Below are positions 37,402-49,110 of a stretch of 64,000 bases of DNA, in pieces (position 1 is the first letter of the stretch; every line of letters begins with the position of its first letter). The notes below the pieces were generated by a model that made no database searches, had not been told where the DNA came from, and saw only the letters and a program-made list of their open reading frames with translations. Location: NCBI GenBank assembly GCA_028023455.1, contig JAQFVV010006221.1, positions 3,733,166 through 3,797,165 of the forward strand, written 5' to 3'. Both the position numbers and the translations under genes were made by a program. Origin of the DNA: Epiperipatus broadwayi. Its lineage: Eukaryota > Onychophora > Udeonychophora > Euonychophora > Peripatidae.

Positions 37402-40400
37402 GTTCTTGTTTGTGTAGATATGAAAGAAAAACAAAATTTTCTTGTCTCAAAATAAAAAATATAAATCCAAAATAGCAAAAAATTAAACAGTGAAAGCATT
37501 ATTTAACCAAAAAACTGAAATGTTTTAACAAAACAAAAAAAAAAAAAAAGAATGTAAATCCTAAAAAAAAATGTTTTTTTTTTTTAAAAAAAAAAGAACG
37601 AAGTCATATCTATTTGTTTATGAATAAATTTTAAAAAATGAAATGTTTTACAAAAACAAAGTTATATCTATTTGTTTTTGCAATAAATAATAATAAAAAT
37701 GTAAAAAATCTAAATCAGCCCAGTAATGTTATATCTATTTGTTTTTGACTAGAAACAGCACCATCGAGCAGTGTGGATTGTCTGAAGTTGTAGTACCAAA
37801 ATATTCAAAGTATAAGTTTAAAAATAAAAGTAATCTAAAAAAATAATACATCAACTTTACAAATAAAAAGAATGAATAATAGACTGAAATAGAAAAGTAA
37901 AAAAAAAAATCATTTTTAGCTTTTAAGCTAAAAAAATTCCTATCAGTAAAATGAATTTAAATATAGAATACATTCAGACATTTTTTAAAATATTAAAATT
38001 ACATTTATAATTAAAAAGAAATAGTCATGATATTCTTGGAAGAGAGGAAGGCAGCAGCAATTTCTGACTATGATTAGTAAATTTTCAATTGACTATAAAT
38101 ATATTAATTAAATAAATGCTAAATATAAATATTATATGTTTAATGAGAAATATATATAAACAAAATATATTTAGTTCAAGATTTTGCCACCATATGAATG
38201 CAACAGATTGATGCAATTAAATTATTTTGAGCCCAACTGCAGCATCAATATTATTTTTATGAAAGCCACTGTTAGAAAATTAATACTGAAAAAAAAAAAA
38301 GAAAATAAATTAAGACAGACATCTCTTTAATTTCATTTAACAATATTTAGAAGGTATCTTCCTGAACATTATGGGATGACATAACTTGGGTTTCTCCCAT
38401 AGCAACATTTTGTTGATCAGAGGATATCAACATTTGGCTATGTTTCAGATTAACATTTTGGGTATCAGAGGAAAAGATTTCTTGGATTCCACTCAAATCA
38501 TCAATATTTTTTCAAAATTACTTTAGACACAAAAACTCTCAACATCAATCATCAAAGTACTCCAAATACTCCACAACAACCACTTTATGGATTAGCCACT
38601 TTAGAGATCTTGTCATTGAATATTTATTAAACAGATAATTATTACTCTGGAGAAATATGTTTTATATCATTATCAGAAGTTAATAATGCATAATTATGGA
38701 CATAAAGAATTAAAAAAGTATACTTTAAGTAAGTGAATAAAACTATTTGTGCATAGATATTACTTTATCTTCTAACCAACTGGCAGGATGATTATCTTTT
38801 TTTATGTGTAGAAAACCCAATTTACAAAAAGGCAACAATTTAAAAAAAGATATTACTCACCAAGATTATCAACTGGTAGATAAGAACAGTTTTAAATTTT
38901 GAGTATTTATTTTTAACATCTAGTTAAGAATAGATGTTTTTTTCTTTTCTAATAATATATCATATGCATATTTTTAGTAAACAAAATGTTTTATTTAAAA
39001 TCTTATTAGTTAAAAATGAATCATATGAGTTTATCATACAAATATCAAACTATCATTAATTGTAACAAGGATATCATTAGATCTTAATTTATTTATATTA
39101 TTATCAGATCTAATCAGATTTTAACAAGATTGAAGACTTTATCTACTTTTTACAAATTACAAGTTTTTGATTTGTCCTAGCAATCTTTTTTTCTTTATGT
39201 GCACTCTCTACTTAGTCTTTATGATCAATATGCACGCATGAAATATAAGAATATACTGGAATAAAGTATAGCCTTTTTTAATTATCTTATTTTTCAATGG
39301 TTATTTATTTTATTTAAATCTCTTCATTGTGAACATCACAAATATCATTGGGATTCTATATATACGAGTTTTTAAAAAATTTATGGGAATAAAAAAATTT
39401 ATTCTCAACATGTCTTTATATGTAACGCAACAACTCTAAGATTTATTTTAAATAGTTTCATTTAAACTATTTAATGTTTGATTTCCTTTTAAACTAGTGC
39501 AACTATTTTTATTTGTGGGTAAAAAGGAAACTATGGAATAAATTGTTTTCACGTTTACAATATAATTAATTGCTCAAGGTTATATGAATTTCAGCTGGGA
39601 AAAAAATATTTTTTTATAAAAAAAAATAATATTCTCACTGCTTAATGTTTAAATATCCTAGTATGTATTTGTGTGTATATATGTGTGCTAAGATTTTTCT
39701 TAAAGCTGGCTGTATAACCCAGTTATATACTATTAGAACCAATAAATAATCATTTATCACCATTAATGAAAATTTGCCTTGCCTTCCAACATTTTACCAC
39801 ATCCAATTTGATTTCTTTATCTTATTACTAATTTAATAGCTTGAGAAAAAAAAGAAATGTCGTCAGTTTTAAAAATAAAAATACTGATTACAAGAGCATT
39901 TTCATTGAGATGATAAATAGGAGAGGGTGCTAGCTTTTTATTTATGTCTCTGTTAATTAAATATTCCACTTAGAGTTTAAATGAAAGACAATGAATTGTA
40001 ATATGAATAGTGTTGGCAGAAATTTCTTCTGATTTGCCATTATATCTTGAAAATTTGGAGGATTTAGGGCTGCAGGAACGACTCATAAAAACCAAAACTG
40101 TATGTGGACATTCGTAAAGTCCATAAAATAATAGATATTGTAAAACTTGTTGAATACTTACAATTTATGTGACTTCTTTACACATATATGTTGTGATATA
40201 TACTTTTTCTAATATCAGAGTTGTAACGAAGATGTTTAGAGTAATTGGTATAAGTATTTTGTAAATGAACAGATTTTTTTCAATATTAAGAAATGCTAAA
40301 AACTATAATGGGTTATACCATTAAGACGCATAAATAATTGTGTCTGTATATGTATATCAACTTATTTGAATCTAGATTGAGATATCCATGATAAATTTAG

Positions 40401-40620
40401 TTATCATCATCAGTAATTATAAGCTAAGAACCCATACGGGTATGATATTTTCTAAATCTTCTCAGTTTTATATATTCCTTGGAAAAATGCTGAGAAAATT
40501 TAAATTATTTCTACATCATTCTTTAATGTCATTTAATTTAGCTTTTTTTTCTTTCTCAGTGATGAAATGTTTATTCATCAAAAAAAAAAACAGATACAGT
40601 AAAATAAATGAAATTTCAGG
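37402..40620. other. Gene-free stretch with A-rich tandem block
   Basis: 37500-37750 holds three spaced copies of an atatctatttgttt word (near 37606, 37663, 37731) within A-rich sequence. The rest is AT-rich without supported features. Confidence 0.4.
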
Positions 40621-40884
40621 AGCTACATGGTAAGAGGGGAAGGATACATGTAAAAAGGAAATGGGGAGAGGGGAAATGGTGAGTAGTCCAGGCCAGTCAA
40701 TAATGCTTGTCTTCATGATTGAATCCTATGACAGAGGCTGAGAGGATGGGAGTTGGAGGATTGCCCAAGTGTCTGTGAGGAATGGAGGTGGGGCTAGTTT
40801 GGTATCTCAGGTTTTGAGAGCACAAATTATGTCCAAGAGTTTTTGATTGACTGAATGTACTCTCTGGTCAAAGATAATAGCACA

Positions 40885-41420
40885 TCAGAGCAACCAGAGA
40901 GCATAGATGAGAAAAAGTGATAGTCTAATAGCTGCGAAGACCCCTGTTTCTATGGATTCTTGGAGGTTGAAGATGGTATTCCTGTGCAAGGAAAGGCAGG
41001 AGTTGATGACATTTCTCACACCAAGCAGAAAAGGACATTTAAGTAGGAAGTCCTCGAGGGTTTCATTGTCAGTTTTACAGAGCTGGCATATGGGAAAGAT
41101 CTTGGTGAAACCTCTACGGTTGACCAAAAATTGATTTGTGGGGAGTGAAGATTGATTTTGAGGAGAAAATCGAGGAATTTTGCCTCAAGGGACCACCTTT
41201 TGAATTTGTGGATTAATTGAGCATTGGTAAGTTTGAGGAATGTAGGGGATACAATGGAGAAGTCTGCGGTCTGATTGAAAACCTCCCAGTACTTTAGTTT
41301 GCTGCTGATGGATGGTATAACAAAGCCAGCCTTTTGTAGGATGTTGGCAATGAGTGAGGTCCATGACCTAGGCCTGCCACTGGGAGGAGGAGTGTTAGTG
41401 GGGGTGATCACATGATGCAT
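40885..41420 (-). pseudogene. C-terminal zinc-binding domain of a non-LTR retrotransposon
   Basis: Two overlapping - strand frames join near 41128. The upstream frame gives LINAQ-like text: FLKLTNAQLIHKFKRWSLEA, then KINLHSPQINFW. The downstream frame gives KIFPICQLCKTDNETLEDF, then LLKCPFLLGVRN. This is the CxxC...(H)...C pattern of the zinc-binding domain found after reverse transcriptase in I/R1/Jockey-type LINEs. The usual EHF is EDF here, so the zinc-binding His is lost. GC content is well above the flanks, and higher GC continues to about 40630, which is likely the 3' part of the same element. There is no reverse transcriptase upstream, so this is a short fragment. Confidence 0.7.
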
Positions 41421-41448
41421 ATGGAGAGTTTTGCCTGTTTTAATATAG
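41403..41448 (+). repeat. Family A terminal fragment
   Basis: Contains gagagttttgcctgttttaa (41427-41446), the word found near the ends of family A copies at 49.1 and 58.4 kb. It abuts the LINE fragment, suggesting that one interrupted the other. Confidence 0.5.
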
Positions 41449-42375
41449 CTTTTTTTTATAGTAAAATAACCTTCAGATATAAGTTAAATGTAAATAACAA
41501 ATAAACAATATTTGACTAAGATGACATTCTACAGTTTTGTAGAACAGAATGTTTGTTCATCAAAGATTAGGTGCTGTCTCTGTTTTCAATACAAAAAAAA
41601 AGTTTTCAGTCTTCCATTTTTCCTTCTTCAGTCACTTTAGTTGGTATAAACCTAGTCATTGTCAATTCTCATACCACAAATCATTTGGTTATACTAACTG
41701 TGGCAATGGAAATTGGTATTTGCACAACTACATTTCCATTTTTAATGACATACAAATCAGACTCCAATTCATTTTTTGGTACTTGTAACTTTATCTCTAT
41801 GTGGCTGCAAGAGATGCTGTTTCCATGTCAACCATAGAAATATTCAGAGTAGGGGCCAAAAACAGTGATGCAAGTTCCAGCCACTAGGTGGTGCTGTTTA
41901 CCCTGCATACACACAGGAACCTTATGACAAATAGCTGCCAGCACTACTGCCCACTTGGTGGTGCTGATAGCCATAGGTAAACACATCTAGCTTACATCAT
42001 ATGTTACCAGCAACTACCAGCAATCTAGCCCACTACATGGCGCTGTTTCTCCACGCTATGCATAGAAAAACTGCACCATCGAGAAGTGATATTGATACTT
42101 GTTTGGTAGTGTTGTTTTATATGCACATTCTTAAAAGATCGATAGCGTGTAATGTGAAGGTGTTATTAATTTAGAAACCACAACTATTTAAATCTGCTTT
42201 CAGACATAATACTATTAGATTGAATTTGACTCTCTGATAAATCTATGTATTTTTAAATTATTTCCTTTTAAAAACCGATCTCTTTTTTTTGTCTCTAAAA
42301 ATGTTTTTTTCTTTTTTTAAAAAGATAATTTTTACGACTTTTTTTTTACTGCAATCTTTCTTTGTTTACAATCCA
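41449..42375. other. Gene-free stretch with three CTCF-like motifs
   Basis: CCACTAGGTGGTGCTG (41881-41896), CCACTTGGTGGTGCTG (41951-41966) and CCACTACATGGCGCTG (42030-42045) lie in a loose tandem of 70-79 bp. The words resemble the core CTCF site. No coding frame is supported here. Confidence 0.4.
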
Positions 42376-42812
42376 AGCTGAATGGCAATATTGTATGGAG
42401 AGAGTTGCTATTTTAACAGATTCTGTAAGCATATAAAATGGTGGGCATGTGATATTTTTAATGGTTTAATTCCAATCCTGGCCAAAGAATACTGATCACT
42501 ATGACTACAAAAACCAAAATATATAGATACTAAAGCTCAGTTTATTGCATTTTCAATTTGGGATCATAGCTTTACAATTAAGTAAAATAATAAAAAGTGG
42601 CTATTTAATGGTTGCATCAAGTCCAAAGATCTACATGCAATGCTCTCAGATCTATGACTCCTCACTGATAAAGGTATAAGCTAGAAACTAGTCTGTGAAT
42701 ATCGGATGAATAGGTGTTAAGTAAGAATTTTGATTTATAAAACTAGCATCCATTGATTACTGTGGCTTATACTGGATGGCATTATTGTATGGAGAGAGCT
42801 TGTTGTTTTTAG
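42376..42812 (+). repeat. Family A tandem pair, truncated first unit
   Basis: The word ggca(a/t)tattgtatggagagag occurs at 42384-42404 and 42778-42798, an offset of 394 bp, equal to the length of the complete family A element at 58 kb. The second unit (42645-42812) includes tcctcactgataaagg, gaaactagtctg and the catccattgattac word. The hammerhead-like core has CTGATAA (G8 to A). The first unit retains only its 3' part, including gtgggcatgtgat. Confidence 0.65.
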
Positions 42813-43459
42813 AACTGATAATGGCTAAAATAATAAAATGACTTATAAATTACTTTTTAATATTTAATTCTATATTTTTAGAAAATTTAATAATATAAGA
42901 GCTATATATAATATTTTTCCTAAATGACTGAGAATAGTTAAAATATTTTGATATTGAATTATAATATCATTATTAGCATATGCTCATTAAATGAATTCAA
43001 AAGGAAAAAAGTCAAATAAAATCAATATATTAAATATTATTACATCCATCAAACTAAAGATAAACCAAATTGATTTTATGATCTTTGTCACCATATTTTT
43101 AAAATATTACAGACTATCCTTGAATAAGTTTTTCAATACCTTCATATGACATTAATGGATTATCCATGTGTTACTTTTTATAAGATATTTGACAAAATCT
43201 TAGCTATATATACAATCATCATTTTCATAATTTTTAATCATTATCTTAATGTATGGTAAGATGATGGTTTTTCCAAGTCTAATTTAATTTTTTCATTCCA
43301 TAGCTTCTCATCTTCACATTTTGCCATAAAACTTCATTATTTCATCTATTTATCTTATATGTCATCTTTATCTAGAACATTTTATACTTACATTATCCAT
43401 CTTTTAGCGTCTCATCAACAAAATGTGTTCAGACCAGCTCAATTTCATTATATTACCTT
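42813..43459. other. Gene-free stretch
   Basis: AT-rich, no supported feature. Confidence 0.45.
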
Positions 43460-44600
43460 TTTCAATTATAGTAATAGTATATCTTTAATCTCTCAATGGC
43501 ATATTTCACTTTCAGTTCCTTCTTGTTACTCCTAGTATATAATTTCTGTATTTTATTAAGCAATTTGAAGTCTCTGCATTGCTTTTGTGTTAAATATTCA
43601 AATCTGAGATCCATTTGTAAAAAGTGATAACACATCCAATAAAAATCTTCCTTTTCAAACACGTAATCATATTTCCTTTTAATATTTATTTTGCCCAAAA
43701 GCACTTCATCCAAGTTTAATTCTATGACTAATGTCATCATTGTGTTTTTATTTGGATTAATAACATAATTAATATATATATAGTTATTAAGTGTTTTTAA
43801 TCATGATTATCGGTATTAATTTTCTTCTACTATGAAAATCTATTGACACTTCAGTTTTTTAATATTTATCACATCACCTGTGAAATTTAGAAAATTGAAA
43901 TAAGTTTCCACAATTTTTATTTTAATCCACAAAATATTTTTTATAAATTGGCTATAAAAACATTTGCAGATAGGAAAGCATTCTGTTGGATACCCATATC
44001 AACATCATGTAATCTAATTGCTGTTGACTGCATTTTGATTAATATTCTTTAGAATATGACAATTAATCAGTTCTGTGCCTTAATAATCCAAAGCTTTAAT
44101 CACTGAGAAAATCCTTACTGAATCAAATGCCTTTTCATAATCTGAAAATGAGATATTTATTTTATATAGCATGATGCTTATGAATTGTAATAAACTAAAG
44201 ATCAGCCTTTTAAGCTAATGCACATGTGCTTTATGAAAGTATTCATTTATTATTAAAATTCATAAAGTCCAAGTGCATTAGCTTGAAAAGCTGATCTTTA
44301 GTTTATTATAAACTTCAAATCTAATATTGACATACTCATATGACCATTTTAAAGGCTAATCTTTTCTTACAGTTAGCTTGAAACCAAAATTCATGGTAGA
44401 TTAAGTTGTACTTAATTTGGTAAAAATCTTGTTGTTATTATGTTGTTAAAAATCTTATACAAACTGATAGAAATCTAACAGATTTGAAATTTCTAATAAA
44501 TTTATTATCACCTTTTTGAAATTTCAATATCTCTATTGAATTCATCAATCATTTGATATATTTTCAATTTCACCATTTACTGCAGCTTTTTTTTTCTTTA
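43460..44600 (-). mobile_element. RTE LINE fragment (RT palm to C-terminal part)
   Basis: On the - strand from 44570: an IRNFKSVRFLSV block (compare IRNYRPVHFLSV), SDYEKAFDSV followed by FSVIKALD (RT motif A, near 44130-44080), ILKNINQNA, then near 43690-43500 VFEKEDFYWMCYHF, EYLTQKQCRDFKLLN and KELKVKYAIERL. These follow the order of the 2.6-kb copy (DYEKAVDS, VIKAL, then VLPVLTCGSET...YRDF). Stops are frequent. An inverted-repeat insertion sits at 44184-44317. Confidence 0.65.
44184..44317. repeat. Inverted repeat (hairpin) inside LINE fragment
   Basis: Left arm 44184-44232 begins taataaactaaagatcagcc. The right arm ends with its complement, ctgatctttagtttatta, at about 44317. Arms are about 48 bp with a few mismatches and a loop of about 40 bp. 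Confidence 0.75.
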
Positions 44601-45730
44601 TAGTTTGAAGTCCAGTGGTAATCCATAAATTTTTAAGCAGGAGTCCTTTGTTACAGCATAAAACATAAGCAAACACAATAAACAGAGCATTTATAATCTC
44701 ATGACCACACAACTACTATTTTTACTTTTACTAACTGTTGTTTGACAAATGATAATATCTGAAATAGGCTTATCTTTATCCTTTATTTCAATTTTTCATA
44801 TATTGTCAATTGGAAAAATATAATTTTTTATATATTCAACACTAACACTTATCACAATGAATATTTAAAATAATATTTCTTTTATTATTTTGTTATATTT
44901 TTCTGTGTAATAAATATTTATAAGTTAATTTGTAAATGTTAATTTCAAGTAAAAAATAGAATATTTTATTATTCATCCTAAATGAAAGCAATAAAAACTT
45001 ACTTGTTCTGAAGAGAAACCAGAATAGATAAACATATCACTTTCAAATACCTATTGATGGTGCCACAATAACAGTTTCAGTGTTGTGTGTTTTGCACATT
45101 AATAAAAACAAATAAATCTCAGTAGAACTTGCAGAAATTCACTGAATAAGATGTCTTTGACACTGCTATAATTAGCAATATCTTTGAATAGGATCGCAAA
45201 CATCTCTTAAATGAATTCCTTTTGAAAACAGTTTAATTAGTTGTATTTACACAATAATTATGCAAAGTATTGAATGATTTTTATATTATAAATATATTCA
45301 AGTACAAATTTAATAATTAATTTTCATATTTTTTCAGGGGTGCACTGTTTAAGTATCACCTCTTCACTTAAAATACTTGGTAATTCAAAATAATATAATA
45401 TAGGGATTACTTTATGGTTTTTTTTAATCCTTGGTATAACTCTTCTACCCATTTCATGATATGCTTCCACTTTTTGTTAATAGTATTATTTTTTCTTATT
45501 ATTATTAAAACAACTTTAAAGTTGTATTGAGATTTTCATTATTTTTTACATCTTTCCTTGTCAATTCAGAGTTATATATTTTTATATCATTATTATCTAC
45601 TTTTATAACATTTTACAGAATTCCATTTATTTAGTTCTTTTTAAGGGATTATATTTAAATATTTTTATACTCTTTTGTTTCTTCATGCATTGACTTGTCT
45701 GGATAGAAAATTTACTTATAAATTGCTAGT
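44601..45730. other. Gene-free stretch
   Basis: No supported gene. Weak LINE-like text may continue at its left edge. Confidence 0.4.
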
Positions 45731-45896
45731 AATAATAACAAGTCAGATGCCACATGACTTATATACAGCTTGCACTTACAAATATGTAAAATTAAGAGCG
45801 TGCTAATAGCTCTAAACAAGCTTTTTTTTTTTTATTTATGATAAATGCTACAACAAGAGAAGGCATTCAAATCATTTTTATCTTGGATTGTCCCCA

Positions 45897-45937
45897 TCCC
45901 CAGACCAGTTTCGACCTATGGGTCTCTTCAGTGAGGA
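45897..45937 (-). ncRNA. Hammerhead ribozyme candidate, canonical core (family B copy 1)
   Basis: Read on the - strand: stem I half TCCTCA (45937-45932), CTGAAGA (45931-45925), stem II GACC-cata-GGTC (45924-45913), GAAA (45912-45909), stem III ACTGGT (45909-45904, self-complementary with two G-U pairs, as in minimal hammerheads that act as dimers), C at the cleavage position (45903), then TGGGGA (45902-45897), which pairs with TCCTCA with one G-U. Every conserved core position of CUGANGA...GAAA...UH is present. Confidence 0.7.
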
Positions 45938-46315
45938 GTTGGGACATTAGATTTAAAAAACCAACTCAAGCAAAGCATTTATCTAAAAGTTAATTGTTAG
46001 AAGAAGATCTGAAACTTTTAGACATATACATGTCTTTAAAGTCAGCTCTCCAACTAAAAAAATCATATGGGCCTGAACTTAATTCAGATACTCCATATAT
46101 TAGTAGGCTTAGCCCTTTAATTTAGCTAAAGCCACAACAGCAAAATAATAATAATAACAAGTCAGATGTCACATGACTTATATACAGCTTGCACTTACAA
46201 ATATGTAAAATTAAGAGTGTGCTAATAGCTCTAAACAAGCTTTTTTTTTTTTATTTATGATAAATGCTACTACAAGAAAAGGCATTCAAATTATTTTTAT
46301 CTTGGATTGTCCCCA

Positions 46316-46356
46316 TCCCCAGCCCAGTTTTGACCTATGGGTCTCTTCAGTGAGGA
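46316..46356 (-). ncRNA. Family B hammerhead, copy 2, core broken
   Basis: Same architecture as copy 1, but GAAA has become AAAA (G12 changed) and stem III is ACTGGG, losing the U of UH. CTGAAGA and stem II GACC/GGTC remain. It is expected to be inactive. Confidence 0.65.
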
Positions 46357-46619
46357 GTTGGGACATTAGATTTAAAAAACCAATTCAAGCAAAGCATTTA
46401 TCTAAAAGTTAATTGTTAGAAGAAGATCTGAAACTTTTAGACATCTACATGTCTTTAAAGTCAGCTCTCCAACTGAAAAAATCATATGGGCTGTTATCTT
46501 ATACAGATATTATTGTAGTTCTAAATAGATTATCGATGATCTTTTTAATCATCAACAAATGCCATTAATAATTTATAATAGATTTTTCAAGTTTTTTATT
46601 ACAGTATTTCTAAAAAAAA

Positions 46620-47050
46620 GAGTTTGAAGATTATATAAAGGAGTTGGCTGTTAATTAAAAGAATAATTTAAAAAACTTAGCAAAGCCAATTTTTAAAAAT
46701 CAATTCCATATATCATTTTAGGTATTACAATGTGATTATTTATAACATGGATGGGCTGTTTATTAACAGGTAACATTCAGAATGGGGTGCTGGATTTTTA
46801 TTATCTATGTTCAATACAAAAAATAATGTATTCTCTCTTGCTAGTTGTCTGATAGTTCTTTATTGAAATATTATTTTTTTTAAAAAACAGGATAATGTTG
46901 TGTGTGTTGAAGAACTTTTTTAGATATTCATAAACATAGCAGACAAAATCTAATTACGATCCTTTTTGAGAAGACTATAAAATCTTCTACAAAAGCAGTG
47001 ATAAGCAGCCAAAGACTAAGTCATTATAATGAGAAAAGAATTAAAGCTAA
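46620..47050 (+). repeat. RTE LINE 5' untranslated fragment
   Basis: Collinear with 2640-3030 and 60250-60630: tgtgattatttat, catggatgggctg, a tagttcttta(t)tgaaatatta word shared with the 60.5-kb copy, catagcagacaaaat and aaagcagtgataagcagcc. There is no endonuclease text downstream, so the piece is truncated. Confidence 0.6.
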
Positions 47051-47696
47051 AGTATGTTTCTTTTGTTCAGCAAAATTGGTGTCTGTGGCTTTACTGGAGG
47101 CACTAATCTTTGAATATAAAAAGGTCTGCAACATTCTAACCTCTCTGTGTATTTGTCTTAGTGGCTATAGGCAGACAAGTCTACATGCCAGTCATCTTTT
47201 TTTTGCAAATAAAATCTTTGGCTTACTATTATCAGCAAAATTTAGCATTAATTTATTACAGGCAAGGCAGACTATCAGGGATCAACTTTGTTTATTTATT
47301 ATTATACCAATAAAATATCACATGATTCTATCACATAACTAACATCTAGCATTTACTAATTACTAAAACTTACAATAGGTGGCATAGAAGTGGTAAAAGA
47401 ATGACCTTTTATTCTTGCATGAATATTTATGAGTCACATCCAAGTTTGATTCCAATTCATTACATAACTGCTAAAAATCAAACAATCTTCGAAGATAATT
47501 TTAAAAAAGCTTTTCTTTGGGCCATGATAATATTTGGGAAATAAACATGCAAAATCCATTTTACCAAATCTACCACATTACATATTTTTGTATTGTACAT
47601 TGTCAGCAATGTGGCCTGGCTACAAGCATATCAATTCATGACTTCTAATATACAATGTGTATGGAAATTTGCTTACAATTCTTTAGTGTGTGTATG

Positions 47697-47746
<50 letters not shown>

Positions 47747-48220
47747 TTGCCAGTGTAATAAAATAAGACTATCTTTCTATTTTAATGCCATCTATTTTAA
47801 AATTATCAAATGGTAGTTTATTTGATTTCCCAGACTAGTTTTTGCCTTTTTCCTCTCCCAACAAGACTTGATATTCAAAGCTGGAAGTAATACAACGACA
47901 TATGTAGTAATCACCTTTAACTTCATTTTACTATTCAGGTTATTACATATTTTGTTATTACAAGTCATTGTAATATTTGCCACTATATTTTTCTTTTTGA
48001 CTTTCAACTATAAATATAAATGTATACTTTTCTAACCGTTTTTGTTAATGTATATTACATCTAATATATATATGAAAAATCATGAAAGTTTTATGATAGG
48101 TACAAATATTATTTTTTCTTCATAAGCTTCAACCACTTTAATTGCTATTCTATCCACTCAGATAAATTTTCTTTTTACATTTTTGAAATTATAGCTTCCA
48201 TAAATTTTCATTTATATGTT
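47051..48220. other. Gene-free stretch with (TA)n microsatellite
   Basis: A pure TA run of about 40 bp occupies about 47704-47743. A tttcccagactagtttttgcc word near 47827 may be a scrap of family A. Nothing else is supported. Confidence 0.55.
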
Positions 48221-48221
48221 T

Positions 48222-48912
48222 TAAACTTTAAATTAAATATAACTCGATGTATATGCAAACAAAGGAAGAAAATCACCTTTCCCTGTGATATAACTTAAAA
48301 GCACTCTAAATGTTGAACAAAGGATCAAGAATATAATGAATACACCTATCCTTGGTAGCTGTTATGTGAAATTAATTTATCAATCAGATAGAATATGGAA
48401 CTTAAGAGGTATTAAACTCATAATTAATTATACAACACTGGAGTCAGCATCTTATTTTTAACTCATTGATTGTAATAATTAAATAAGATTTAACATGTAA
48501 ACCTTAAATTAAAGATAGCTCAATGTATAAGTAAACAAAGAGAGGAAATCCTCCTTCTCCAGGCTATGACTTAAAAGCACTCTAAATGTTGAAGAAAGCA
48601 TCAAGAATAGAATGAATCCACCTATTCCTAGTAGCTCAGATGTTATAAAAACATATCTTTGTCAATATTGTTGGTAATTCAGAGTGAAATTAACAAGATG
48701 GAATGTGTCATTTAAGATTTATTAATCTCAAAATTAAGTCATAGATTGGGAGATGATGATTTTCTCTTTTTGTTTACATATATATTGAGCAGGTGTTAAA
48801 AGTGAATTGCTGTTGCCAGTCTTAATTAATTATGAGTTTAATAATTCTTAATTGCTGTATTCCATCTAGTTGGTAAATTAATTTCACTCTGAATTACCAA
48901 CAATTTTTGACA
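48222..48912. repeat. Repeat G: tandem pair plus inverted partial copy
   Basis: Copy 1 (about 48222-48430) and copy 2 (about 48498-48740) share a gtatatgcaaacaaagga-type word, acttaaaagcactctaaatg and tcaagaata(t/g)aatgaat, with an offset of about 276 bp. A third, partial copy at 48836-48906 is inverted: attaatttcactctgaatta is the complement of a taattcagagtgaaattaa word at 48671. It abuts family A copy 4. Confidence 0.7.
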
Positions 48913-48935
48913 AAACCAATTAACATCACATGATT

Positions 48936-49110
48936 TTTGGCTCCTCACTGATGAAGGCCTCAAGCCAGAAACTAATCTGGGGATATTGGATGAGTAGGCA
49001 CTAGATGGGGATTTTATGCACAACCCGTCTGGCATCCATTGATTACTCTAGCTTGCTGTGTGTGGCAATACGTATAGTGAGTTTTGCCCGTTTTAATGTT
49101 GACAAAGATA
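48936..49110 (+). repeat. Family A element, copy 4
   Basis: Collinear with the right half of the 58-kb palindrome: ggctcctcactgatgaaggc, ggatattggatgagtaggca, ggcatccattgattactct, then ggcaatacgtatag and gagttttgcc. The hammerhead core is intact. Confidence 0.8.
48942..48983 (+). ncRNA. Hammerhead candidate in family A copy 4
   Basis: TCCTCA (48942-48947), CTGATGA (48948-48954), AGGCctcaaGCCA, GAAA (48968-48971), ACTAAT (48971-48976), C (48977), TGGGGA (48978-48983) pairing with TCCTCA. The core is complete. Weak points are an A-A apposition at the base of stem II and one change from the self-complementary ACTAGT stem III. Confidence 0.6.

Larger units (their letters stand above)
45731..46491 (-). 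repeat. Family B tandem near-dimer (retrozyme-like)
   Basis: Copy 1 (45731-46072) and copy 2 (46150-46491) are direct repeats of 342 bp, roughly 97-98% identical, with a constant offset of 419 bp. The 77 bp between them (46073-46149) completes one 419-bp unit, so the array is about 1.8 units. Each copy holds gctaatagctctaaacaagc, a T run, the hammerhead-like core on the - strand and tagacat(a/c)tacatgtcttt. No protein is coded. A diverged single copy is at 59361-59568. The close identity indicates a recent duplication or a tandem insertion. Confidence 0.85.

Noticed and set aside
40907-41134. 75-codon + strand frame
   Set aside because: It is antisense to the zinc-binding LINE remnant, whose CxxC pattern is on the - strand.
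47704-47743. (TA)n run as an origin or regulatory site
   Set aside because: It is an ordinary dinucleotide microsatellite with no flanking structure.
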